64,000 nucleotides of DNA from an uncultured Oribacterium sp. Lineage in GTDB: Bacteria; Bacillota; Clostridia; Lachnospirales; Lachnospiraceae. Below, piece by piece: positions 25,292-33,055 of this stretch. The position numbers were made by a program, and so were the translations under genes. Under the pieces are notes generated by a model. It saw only the letters and a list, made by a program, of their open reading frames with translations. It did no database searches and was not told the DNA's origin. Position 1 is the stretch's first letter, and every line of letters starts with the position of its first letter. The stretch spans positions 62,001-126,000 of the forward strand of contig CAMKKZ010000003.1 in assembly GCA_946413525.1 (NCBI GenBank). Direction: 5' to 3'.

Positions 25292-26470
25292 TTACTCCGT
25301 CTGGAAACGGCTGCTGTCCGCATCCTCGGAAGAGCTTCCAAGTGCCTCGAAGAAATCCTCCACATACTGCTTGATATTCGTCTTGGCATCCTCAAAGTCA
25401 TAATCAATCGTATTGTTCATGTCGAGGCCATACTCTTCGGCTTCCTTTGGCTGCTCCGCATTATCAATAACCAGGAACTGATAAGAGCCATTATCCTTCG
25501 CGATATTCACGCAATCAGGAGAAAGCGCGTATTCAATCCAGAGCTTTGCGGCATTCGGATGCGCGCAGCCCTTGAATATGGCAGTGGCGCCGATTTCAAA
25601 AGAAGTTCCTTCCTCAGGCAGCACAAGCTGGATATTGTCATACCCCTGCAGGATCTGATAGATTCCATCATGCAGGAAGCCAACGCCAATAACACATTCG
25701 CCAGGTCCCACCATCTTGGACGGGCCAGAGCCGGACTTCGTATACTGAGCCACGTTCGCATCAAGTGCCTTCAGATACTCCATGGCCTCGTCATGTCCCT
25801 TCATCTGAACCAGAGTATTGATCACCAGCTTGGCCGTGCCGGCCGTATTTGGATTGGACATCATGATAAGCCCTTTGTATTCGGGCTTAAGCAGGTCGTC
25901 CCAGCCCTTCGGTGCCTCAATTGAAAGCCTTTCCAGCTCCTCCTTGTTCACCATGAAGCCAAGGATGCCCTTGTAAATCCCATACCAGTTGTTGTCCGGA
26001 TCCTTGTACTGATCCGAAAGCAAATGAGACGCGTTAATCGCCTCGTAGGGCTCCAGAAGGCCGTCCACAACGGCTTCATTATAAGGATCCGTGGTTCCGC
26101 CGAACCATACGTCCGCGGAGGGCTTCCCATTCTCTTCCTTGATCTTCGTATAAACCTCGGAAGTGGAAAGGCGCTGGTACTGCGTTTTGATGCCGTAAAG
26201 CTTTTCAAAATTCTGGCAGGCAGCCGCCAGATACTCCTCCTCGCAGGAGCCATACACCGTAAGCTGCCCTTCGGCCTTGGCCGCTTCAATCAAAGCGTCA
26301 AGACCGCCCGCTTCCGCTGGGCTTCCTGCCTCTTCCGCCTTGCTCTCTCCCTCAGCCGCCGCGGTTTCCGGAGCTGCTGTCGTGCTGCCGGCTCCCCCCG
26401 AGCTTCCCCCGCAGGCTGCCAGCCCCAGCAGCATGCTGCCTGCCAGCAAAAGTGACAATAGCTTTTTCAT
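25292..26470 (-). CDS. ABC-importer substrate-binding lipoprotein, FbpA/AfuA-like
   Basis: 392 residues from the ATG at 26470 (GGGAGGAG site). A lipoprotein signal peptide ends in LGLAACGG. After a Ser/Ala/Glu-rich linker, the type II periplasmic-binding fold begins LDALIEAAKAEGQLTVYGSC and continues with SADVWFGGTTDP and GPGECVIGVGFLHDG. The Tyr-Tyr pair that binds iron in FbpA is not evident, so the ligand could be a phosphonate, sugar phosphate or metal complex rather than Fe3+. First gene of the operon, with its own promoter. Confidence 0.9.
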   Translation of the reverse strand: MKKLLSLLLAGSMLLGLAACGGSSGGAGSTTAAPETAAAEGESKAEEAGSPAEAGGLDALIEAAKAEGQLTVYGSCEEEYLAAACQNFEKLYGIKTQYQRLSTSEVYTKIKEENGKPSADVWFGGTTDPYNEAVVDGLLEPYEAINASHLLSDQYKDPDNNWYGIYKGILGFMVNKEELERLSIEAPKGWDDLLKPEYKGLIMMSNPNTAGTAKLVINTLVQMKGHDEAMEYLKALDANVAQYTKSGSGPSKMVGPGECVIGVGFLHDGIYQILQGYDNIQLVLPEEGTSFEIGATAIFKGCAHPNAAKLWIEYALSPDCVNIAKDNGSYQFLVIDNAEQPKEAEEYGLDMNNTIDYDFEDAKTNIKQYVEDFFEALGSSSEDADSSRFQTE

Positions 26471-26525
26471 TTTCAATACTCCTCCCTTCCAAAAAACCAG
26501 CAAGAAATGATTTCTTATAAATGAT

Positions 26526-26553
26526 ATTATAGCACTTCATTTAGCAATTTCAA
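26526..26553 (-). promoter_or_regulatory. Sigma-A promoter of the FbpA-like operon
   Basis: Minus strand TTGAAA (26548-26553), 16 bp, TATAAT (26526-26531). Confidence 0.75.
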
Positions 26554-26771
26554 ACAATTATTTAAGGAATTTGCTGTTTCTTTTAGTGATTTTTCCCGCA
26601 CTATTCCGCAGTTTGGCGTATCGGTCAGGGGCAGTGAAATCCCCCTGCCCGCACGCGAGCAACCTATGGCCACGTCAAGCTGTCAGACGTCTATGCAGAA
26701 ATCCCTCTGCCCGCACGCGGACAACCGCTTGCCGCAAGGCAAGATCTTCCTTGCGGTGACTCTGCAATAAG

Positions 26772-26803
26772 AAAAACCCCCGGAAAGCACAAGCTCTCCG
26801 GGG
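26772..26803 (-). terminator. Terminator downstream of alaS
   Basis: Minus strand CCCCGGA (26797-26803) pairs with TCCGGGG (26778-26784), followed by GTTTTT. It lies about 230 nt after the alaS stop, beyond the tandem repeat. Confidence 0.8.
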
Positions 26804-26847
26804 ATCATTAGATGCGTCATAATGATGCTCGATTTCTGTTTTCGATT

Positions 26848-27015
26848 CTTTGAAAATTACAAGGCATTCCGGCGCCGGCTGATTTCATTGTCCAAAAAAT
26901 AATCATGACGTTTCAGCACCGGCCAATTCCAATTCCCTGAAAATAATCATGACGTTCCGGTGCCGGCCGATCTCAATTCCCCGAAAATAATCATGGCATT
27001 CCAACGCCAGTCGAA
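26848..27015. repeat. 44-46 bp tandem repeat, four units, in the alaS 3' region
   Basis: Units share AAAATAATCATGACGTTCC, a GGTGCCGGCC core and AATTCCC. The core is a short palindrome. The outer two units are more decayed. It lies inside the predicted alaS 3' untranslated RNA. Confidence 0.75.
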
Positions 27016-27034
27016 TATTTACGATCCGCAAACA

Positions 27035-29725
27035 TTATCCAAGCTGCTGCTTTGCCAGCTCGCCCGCCTTTGCCAGTGCCTCCTTCAGCTTTGAGGCGTC
27101 CTTTCCGCCGGCCTGAGCCATGGTCGGCCTTCCGCCTCCTCCGCCGCCCAGGATGGGCGCCGTACCCTTGATGAGCTGTCCCGCATGGGCACCCTGCTTC
27201 ACGGCGGCATCCGTCGCCATCGCCATCAGGAAGGGCTTTCCGTCACTCTCCGAGGCCAATACGATGTACACCTTCTCTCCAAAACGATCCTTCAGTTGAT
27301 CCCCCAGGTTCCGAAGGCCATTCATATCGACGCCCCGAAGCTCCTTCAGCACCAGCTTCACGCCGCCGATCTCCTCTGCCTCGACCTCCCCCATAGATTC
27401 ATTCGCAAGCTTCTGACGCAGGCTCTCGTTTTCGGATCTGGCTTCCTTCAGCTCCTTTTCCAGCGCCGCAATTCGCTCGGAAAGATGCGCCGGATCTGTC
27501 TTTAACCTGGCGGCAGCATCCTTAAGAAGCTGCTCCTCATCGTCAAAATAACCCATCAGCCCATCGGAAGTCAGGGCCTCGATCCTGCGGACGCCGGCCG
27601 CGATGCCCTGCTCGGACACGATTTTCATTGCCTGTATCTCAGCGGTATTTTTTACATGGGTTCCGCCGCAAAGCTCAATGGAAAAGTCCTCCACGAAGAC
27701 CACCCGGACCGTCTCTCCATATTTTTCCCCGAAAAGGGCGATGGCTCCGGACTTGCGCGCCTCCTCCAGAGACATTTCCTTCGTTTCGACAGGGACGCAT
27801 TTGGCAATCTCGTTGTTCACGATCTCCTCCACCCTGCGAATCTCCTCCTGGCTCATGGCCTGGAAATGCGTAAAGTCAAAGCGGAGACGGTGGTCATCAT
27901 AAAACGCCCCGGCCTGCTCCACATGACTGCCAAGCACCTCCCGCAGCGCTTTCTGCAGCAGGTGAGTGGCGGTGTGGCTCCTCGCGATAAGGCGGCGGCG
28001 GCGCGCGTCCACGGAAAGCTCCACTTCCTCCTGGGTCCTGAACATTCCCTGCCGCATAATGCCGATATGGGCGATCTTCCCGCCCTGCAGGTGGATGGTA
28101 TCCTTCACTTCGAACTCGCCGCCATCGGAACGAATCGTGCCGGTGTCTCCTACCTGTCCGCCCATGACCGCGTAGAAGGGGGTTGATTCAGTAATGACAG
28201 CCGCCCTCTCCCCGTCCGTCACGGCATCCACGATCTCATCCACGCCGGCCTCATCCAATGCGTCCGCACCATCCGGGCTGTCTTGAGCGTCGGGAGCGAG
28301 GCGCACCAGAGCCGTGATTTTCGAGCGTCCGGAAAGCCCCTCGTAACCGGTAAATACCGTTGTCAGCGAAGGATCCAGCTTCTGGTAAACATCGTCACGG
28401 CCCATGTAATTCGTCACCTTCCGCGCCTTCCTGGCCGTATCGCGCTGTACCTGCATGGCCTTTTTAAAGCCCTCCTCGTCCACGGAAAGACCCTTGTCTG
28501 AAAGAATTTCCCTCGTCAGATCCAGAGGGAAGCCATAGGTGTCATACAGCTTGAAAGCATCCGCGCCGGCAAGGACCTTCTCCTTCTTTTCTTCCAGCCC
28601 AACCTCCATCTCATTCAGGATTTCAAGACCCTTGTCAATCGTGTTGGCAAAGCGTTCCTCCTCCTGGTCTATGACGCGGAGGATCATCGCCTTCTTTTCC
28701 TCAAGCTCGGGATAACCTCCGCAGGAAAGGGAGATCACCACCTCCGAAAGCTGCGTCATGAATCGACCCGGAATGCCGAGGATCCTCCCGTGGCGCGCGG
28801 CCCTCCGAAGGAGACGGCGGAATACATAGCCCCTCCCCTCGTTGGACGGCATAATGCCATCGGAAGCCATGAAGGTGCAGCTTTTCACATGATCGGCCAG
28901 AATACGAAGGGATACATCCTTCACCGGATCCTCTTCATAACGGCAGCCGGCCAGCTCTCCCGCCTTGTCCATCAGTGCCCGGTTGGTATCCACATCGAAA
29001 AGGGAATCCACGTCCTGACAGACTACCGCGAGCCTCTCCAGCCCCATCCCGGTGTCAATATTTTTCTGAATCAGATCCGAATAATTCCCCTTCCCGTCAT
29101 TATTGAACTGGGAGAATACGATGTTCCACACCTCCATGTAACGGTCACAATCACACCCTACCGTGCACCCCGGCTTGCCGCAGCCGAAGCGTTCGCCCCT
29201 GTCATAATAAATCTCCGAACAGGGACCGCAGGGGCCCGCCCCATGCTCCCAGAAATTATCTTCTTTCCCAAAGCGGAAAATGCGATCCTTTGAGATGCCG
29301 ATGTCCTTCTCCCAGATGGAAAAGGCTTCATCGTCGTCAAGATATACCGACGGGTACAACCTCTCCTTATCCAGCCCCACCCTCTCGGTCAGGAACTCCC
29401 AGGCCCAGCGGATGGAATCCTTCTTGAAATAATCCCCAAAGGAAAAATTTCCAAGCATCTCGAAAAATGTGCCATGCCTCGCGGTTTTTCCGATATTCTC
29501 AATATCCCCCGTGCGTATGCACTTCTGACAGGTGGTCACCCGCCGCCTCGGGGGAATCTCCTGCCCAGTAAAATAAGGCTTCAAAGGGGCCATGCCCGAA
29601 TTGATCAGCAAAAGGCTCTTGTCGTTATGGGGAACCAGGGAAAAGCTTTTCATCCTCAGATGCTCTTTTTCCTCGAAAAAAGAGAGAAACATTTCCCTCA
29701 ACTCGTTCACTCCGTATTTTTTCAT
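27035..29725 (-). CDS. alaS: Alanyl-tRNA synthetase
   Basis: Charges tRNA-Ala and edits Ser/Gly mischarging. 896 residues, full length. Order: catalytic core (LFLSFFEEKEHLRMKS, GKTARHGTFFEMLGNFSFG), editing domain (RSHTATHLLQKALREV and CGGTHV zinc site), coiled coil (about 730-770) and C-Ala domain ending GGGGGRPTMAQAGGKD. Start at 29725 with AGGAGG from an R2 end. No T-box leader is visible: only about 150 bp separate it from the upstream gene, so it is probably cotranscribed with 29878-30429 and perhaps 30515-32185. Confidence 0.97.
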   Translation of the reverse strand: MKKYGVNELREMFLSFFEEKEHLRMKSFSLVPHNDKSLLLINSGMAPLKPYFTGQEIPPRRRVTTCQKCIRTGDIENIGKTARHGTFFEMLGNFSFGDYFKKDSIRWAWEFLTERVGLDKERLYPSVYLDDDEAFSIWEKDIGISKDRIFRFGKEDNFWEHGAGPCGPCSEIYYDRGERFGCGKPGCTVGCDCDRYMEVWNIVFSQFNNDGKGNYSDLIQKNIDTGMGLERLAVVCQDVDSLFDVDTNRALMDKAGELAGCRYEEDPVKDVSLRILADHVKSCTFMASDGIMPSNEGRGYVFRRLLRRAARHGRILGIPGRFMTQLSEVVISLSCGGYPELEEKKAMILRVIDQEEERFANTIDKGLEILNEMEVGLEEKKEKVLAGADAFKLYDTYGFPLDLTREILSDKGLSVDEEGFKKAMQVQRDTARKARKVTNYMGRDDVYQKLDPSLTTVFTGYEGLSGRSKITALVRLAPDAQDSPDGADALDEAGVDEIVDAVTDGERAAVITESTPFYAVMGGQVGDTGTIRSDGGEFEVKDTIHLQGGKIAHIGIMRQGMFRTQEEVELSVDARRRRLIARSHTATHLLQKALREVLGSHVEQAGAFYDDHRLRFDFTHFQAMSQEEIRRVEEIVNNEIAKCVPVETKEMSLEEARKSGAIALFGEKYGETVRVVFVEDFSIELCGGTHVKNTAEIQAMKIVSEQGIAAGVRRIEALTSDGLMGYFDDEEQLLKDAAARLKTDPAHLSERIAALEKELKEARSENESLRQKLANESMGEVEAEEIGGVKLVLKELRGVDMNGLRNLGDQLKDRFGEKVYIVLASESDGKPFLMAMATDAAVKQGAHAGQLIKGTAPILGGGGGGRPTMAQAGGKDASKLKEALAKAGELAKQQLG

Positions 29726-29734
29726 TCCTACCCT

Positions 29735-29812
29735 CCTAGATTAAAATGGTGTTTTGGCCATTTTAATGCAGATAAACAACTGCGGTATCGCAATCTCCAT
29801 GGCCCCATTTAT
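29735..29812 (-). repeat. R2 repeat unit upstream of alaS
   Basis: One unit; minus-strand 3' end CTTAATCTAGGAGG-like bases form the alaS ribosome site (CCATTTTAATCTAGGAGG). Confidence 0.75.
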
Positions 29813-29877
29813 TGATTTATAACCGTTTTATATGCCGGGCAAGCGGCCAGCCGGTTAAACAACGATTTTTTAAGTTC

Positions 29878-30429
29878 TCAGCCTTGAAAATATTTTTCCA
29901 ACAGCTCGTAACACCTGTCTCGCGTAATCTCTACGTAGCTCTTCAAATAATCAATGCTTCCGGAAATGCCGTCCTCGCCGCCACTGTATTTCAGGGACAT
30001 TCTGTGCCTTTCAGCCATGAATTGTTTTTGTTCCTTCACAAAAAAGCCTTTATCCTCTTCTTCCATGAACTCCGCGGCTCTTCCCGCGATTTTCCGAAGC
30101 TCCGAATCCCATATTTCCGCCATGCTTTTATAACGTTCCCGGAGGCTTAAGCCGCTTAAGCCCTCCCAGTCCGCAAGCTCCCCCTCCAATTCCGAAAGCT
30201 CCTGAAGAAAATCATCCCGCCCTTCCGGTTCCCACTCCGTCTCCTCTTCCTCTTCTACGAACAAAAGCTGCCCCAGGTCACCGCCCGGCGCAGCGCTTTC
30301 GCTCACCCTTTCCTCATATTGACGGAGCTTCCGGGCAAGAAACGCCCGGAACAGAACCGTACAGAATGTCAAAGACAATATCAGGAACAGGATCAGGTAT
30401 GCCATTTTCCTGGAAACGATTTTTGACAT
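29878..30429 (-). CDS. Membrane-anchored protein, possibly LprI-like
   Basis: 183 residues from the ATG at 30429 (AAGGTGG site); the frame is open further upstream through a short repeat, but without a ribosome site. An N-terminal anchor (about 8-28, YLILFLILSLTFCTVLF) is followed by a Glu-rich linker and a helical C-terminal domain with EIWDSELRKIAGRA, KEQKQFMAERH and ITRDRCYELLE. The spacing of WD, Q-F-xxR and TRxR-like positions recalls the DUF1311/LprI lysozyme-inhibitor family; this is tentative. It lies between the beta-CASP nuclease gene and alaS in the same direction. Confidence 0.65.
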   Translation of the reverse strand: MSKIVSRKMAYLILFLILSLTFCTVLFRAFLARKLRQYEERVSESAAPGGDLGQLLFVEEEEETEWEPEGRDDFLQELSELEGELADWEGLSGLSLRERYKSMAEIWDSELRKIAGRAAEFMEEEDKGFFVKEQKQFMAERHRMSLKYSGGEDGISGSIDYLKSYVEITRDRCYELLEKYFQG

Positions 30430-30437
30430 TGCCACCT

Positions 30438-30514
30438 TATCCCATTGCCGGCTTAATCCCGTCACCAGCTCGATCCATTGCCAGCTTAACCCCGTCACTG
30501 GCTTAATCCCATAG
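30438..30514. repeat. Short direct repeats
   Basis: CATTGCC(G/A)GCTTAA(T/C)CCCGTCAC occurs twice about 40 bp apart, with a third partial GGCTTAATCCCAT, just after the stop of the beta-CASP gene. Confidence 0.55.
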
Positions 30515-32185
30515 CTATCTTATCCACTTGTCATACAGACTCTGCAACTGGTTCGCGAACCTTTGCAGATCCTTGTTGGTCCCGCCATAATTCGCCTTGA
30601 CCGCGTCCCGCAGCTTCTCATACACCGACATGAGCCTCTCATAAGCCGCATCCGATACCTTGCGCCTGCGGCCGATACCGCCCGCCTGCCCGGCGGACTT
30701 CCGTCCGTCTGCCGCAGCCTGGGCCGCCGCTTCAATCCGCTCCTCCCTGACATACGGAACAGGGGCAGCCTGTACCAGCCAGGTCCCGCTCTTAAGGTCA
30801 AAAACGGAACCGGAACAGGGGCATTCGGCCTCCATTCCCGCTTCTTCTGAAAGCAGTTTGGAAAAAGCCTCCATGGAATCATCGTTACCATGGACAAGGA
30901 ATACCTTTTCCGGCTTTTTGCGGAAGGCGCTGACCCACTTGAATAGTCCCTCCTGATCCGCATGACTGGACATGGAAGCCATGGTGGCAATCTCAGCCCT
31001 TACCGAAAAATCCTCACCGAACAGCCTGACGCTCTCCGCGCCATCCAAAAGAAGGCGCCCCAACGTTCCCTCCGCCTGATAGCCCGCGAAAACGATGGTG
31101 CTTTCCGGACGCCAGACATTATGCTTGATATGGTGGCGGATACGGCCCGCGTCACACATGCCGGAAGCGGAAATGATCACCTTTGGCTCTTCATCGAAAT
31201 TGATCCTTTTCGACTCATCCAGCGTAATGGACAGATTGAGCCCCCTGAAGGAGATCGGGTTAATGCCTTTCTCCACAAGCTCCCGGGTGCTGTCATTATA
31301 GCACTCTTCCAGTTCTCTGGTGAAAACATGGGTGGCCTCCACGGCCAGAGGGCTGTCTACATAGACAGGGAAATTATCATGATTCCGAACGAGCTTTTCC
31401 GCCTTGATCTGACGGAAAAGATAGAGAAGCTCCTGCGTCCTGCCTACAGCGAAAGCGGGAAAAACCACATTTCCGCCACGATCCAGAGTTCTCTGGGTGA
31501 TCTCCACGAGATCGCCAAGGTGGTCAATGGAAGGTTCATGGTGCCTCCCTCCATAGGTTGACTCCATAATTACATAATCCGCTTCCTCGATATATTGAGG
31601 ATTACGAATCAGGGGCTTCCCGGGATTTCCGATATCGCCTGAAAATACCAGCTTTCTGGAAACACCGTCCTCCTCAAGAAAAACCTCCACCGAGGCAGAA
31701 CCAAGAAGGTGCCCCGCGTCTACGAGGCGTATGGAAACGCCGTCCCCCAGCTCCACCAGCTCGTTATAATGAATGCCGCGGAAATGATCCAGGGCGTTGG
31801 CGGCATCATTCAGGTCATATAATGGCTTTACCATCGGAAGTCCGGCCCTCTGAGCCTTCCGGTTCTTCCATTCCGCGTCCTGAATCTGAATGTAGGCGCT
31901 GTCACGGAGCATGATCTCCGAAAGCGCGCAGGTTGCGTTGCTGGCCAGAACGGTGCCATTAAATCCATTTTTACAGGCGAAAGGAATGCGCCCCGCATGA
32001 TCAATATGGGCATGCGTAAGTATGATGTAGTCAATCTCCGAGAACTTGACGGGCATGGGGGCGTTCTCATAGATATTATTCCCCTGCTCCAGCCCGCAGT
32101 CTATGATAATGTTCAATCCGCAGGCTTCCAAAAGATGAAGAGAACCGGTAACCTGGCGGCAAGCTCCGATGAATGTCAGCTTCAT
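30515..32185 (-). CDS. Metallo-beta-lactamase/beta-CASP nuclease (CPSF-like)
   Basis: 556 residues. The MBL domain carries LTHAHIDHAG (His58, His60, Asp62, His63) and later DAGHLLGSAS; the beta-CASP insert lies at about 240-370 (FAVGRTQELL, SGMCDAGRIRHH); motif C region SSHADQEGL and the final LVHGNDD complete the active site. This set defines RNA-processing nucleases related to eukaryotic CPSF73; bacterial members of this subgroup are distinct from RNase J and their targets are poorly known. The C-terminal 80 residues are a Lys/Arg-rich helical extension that may bind RNA. GGAGGG lies before the start. Confidence 0.9.
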   Translation of the reverse strand: MKLTFIGACRQVTGSLHLLEACGLNIIIDCGLEQGNNIYENAPMPVKFSEIDYIILTHAHIDHAGRIPFACKNGFNGTVLASNATCALSEIMLRDSAYIQIQDAEWKNRKAQRAGLPMVKPLYDLNDAANALDHFRGIHYNELVELGDGVSIRLVDAGHLLGSASVEVFLEEDGVSRKLVFSGDIGNPGKPLIRNPQYIEEADYVIMESTYGGRHHEPSIDHLGDLVEITQRTLDRGGNVVFPAFAVGRTQELLYLFRQIKAEKLVRNHDNFPVYVDSPLAVEATHVFTRELEECYNDSTRELVEKGINPISFRGLNLSITLDESKRINFDEEPKVIISASGMCDAGRIRHHIKHNVWRPESTIVFAGYQAEGTLGRLLLDGAESVRLFGEDFSVRAEIATMASMSSHADQEGLFKWVSAFRKKPEKVFLVHGNDDSMEAFSKLLSEEAGMEAECPCSGSVFDLKSGTWLVQAAPVPYVREERIEAAAQAAADGRKSAGQAGGIGRRRKVSDAAYERLMSVYEKLRDAVKANYGGTNKDLQRFANQLQSLYDKWIR

Positions 32186-32202
32186 AGAATTCCCTCCAAC
32201 AT

Positions 32203-32279
32203 CCTCCCCTATCAGAGTGGGTTTTGGACATTTTAATTGTCAACAAACAGATGCGGTATCCCGAGCCATATGTCTCTCT
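32203..32279 (-). repeat. R2 repeat unit between livF and the beta-CASP gene
   Basis: One unit; its minus-strand 3' end GATAGGGGAGG lies 17 bp upstream of the ATG at 32185, with a second GGAGGG in between. Its other end abuts the livF stop (32280). Confidence 0.7.
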
Positions 32280-32993
32280 TTATTTCGACAGATAAGCAGC
32301 CCTGACCTGTGGATCATTCAGCAGATCTGCAGCTTGCCCTTCCAAGGTGATCCTTCCGGTCTCAAGCACATAGGCCCGATCGGCAATGGCAAGGGCCTTG
32401 TTAGCGTTCTGCTCCACCAGAAGCACGGTCACGCCCCCTTCATGAATCTTCCGAATGATATCAAAAATCTCATTTACATATATTGGCGAAAGCCCCATGG
32501 ACGGCTCGTCCATTACCAGCATCTCAGGCTTCGACATCAACGCCCTTCCCATGGCGAGCATCTGCTGCTCGCCTCCCGACAGGGTGCCCGCTGTCTGATT
32601 CCGCCTTTCCTCGAGCCTTGGAAATCGCTCATAAACCATTTTGAGCGTCTCCTCCACTCCGTCCTTGTCTTTCCTGGAATAGGCCCCCAGCATCAGGTTC
32701 TGGTAAACGGAAAGCGTTGCAAAGACCCTTCTCCCTTCAGGCACATGGGCTATGCCGCGCCGGACCAGAAGATGACCAGGCTTTTTTGTGATCTCCTCGT
32801 CATGATAATAGACATGACCGCTTTTTGCCGGAATCAACCCGGTAATGGTCTGCAGGGTCGTGGTCTTGCCTGCGCCATTGGCACCGATCAGCGTGACAAT
32901 CTCACCCTTGTCCACATGAAAAGAAATCCCCTTCAGCGCCTTTATGACTCCGTAATAAACGCACAAGTCCTTCACTTCCAAAATTGAACTCAT
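32280..32993 (-). CDS. livF: Branched-chain amino acid ABC-importer ATPase LivF
   Basis: 237 residues from the ATG at 32993 (AGAGGG site). Walker A GANGAGKTT, signature LSGGEQQMLAMGRA, Walker B MLVMDEP, switch VEQNANKALA and C-terminal LEGQAADLLNDPQVRAAYL are LivF hallmarks. Last gene of the liv operon; 62 bp after the LivM-LivG gene. Substrate class (Leu/Ile/Val, other amino acids, amides or urea) is not fixed by sequence. Confidence 0.92.
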   Translation of the reverse strand: MSSILEVKDLCVYYGVIKALKGISFHVDKGEIVTLIGANGAGKTTTLQTITGLIPAKSGHVYYHDEEITKKPGHLLVRRGIAHVPEGRRVFATLSVYQNLMLGAYSRKDKDGVEETLKMVYERFPRLEERRNQTAGTLSGGEQQMLAMGRALMSKPEMLVMDEPSMGLSPIYVNEIFDIIRKIHEGGVTVLLVEQNANKALAIADRAYVLETGRITLEGQAADLLNDPQVRAAYLSK

Positions 32994-33055
32994 TTCAATC
33001 CCTCTGCCGCGCAATGCCTTACGATGAGGCCGCCCTGCCCTTGTATACTCGAACT

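Larger units (their letters stand above)
26554..27034. other. Gene-free interval with duplications, terminator and tandem repeat
   Basis: No gene. 26633-26735 contains a duplicated CTGCCCGCACGCG(A/G) segment about 70 bp apart. 26772-26803 is the alaS terminator. 26848-27015 is a tandem repeat. Confidence 0.7.
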
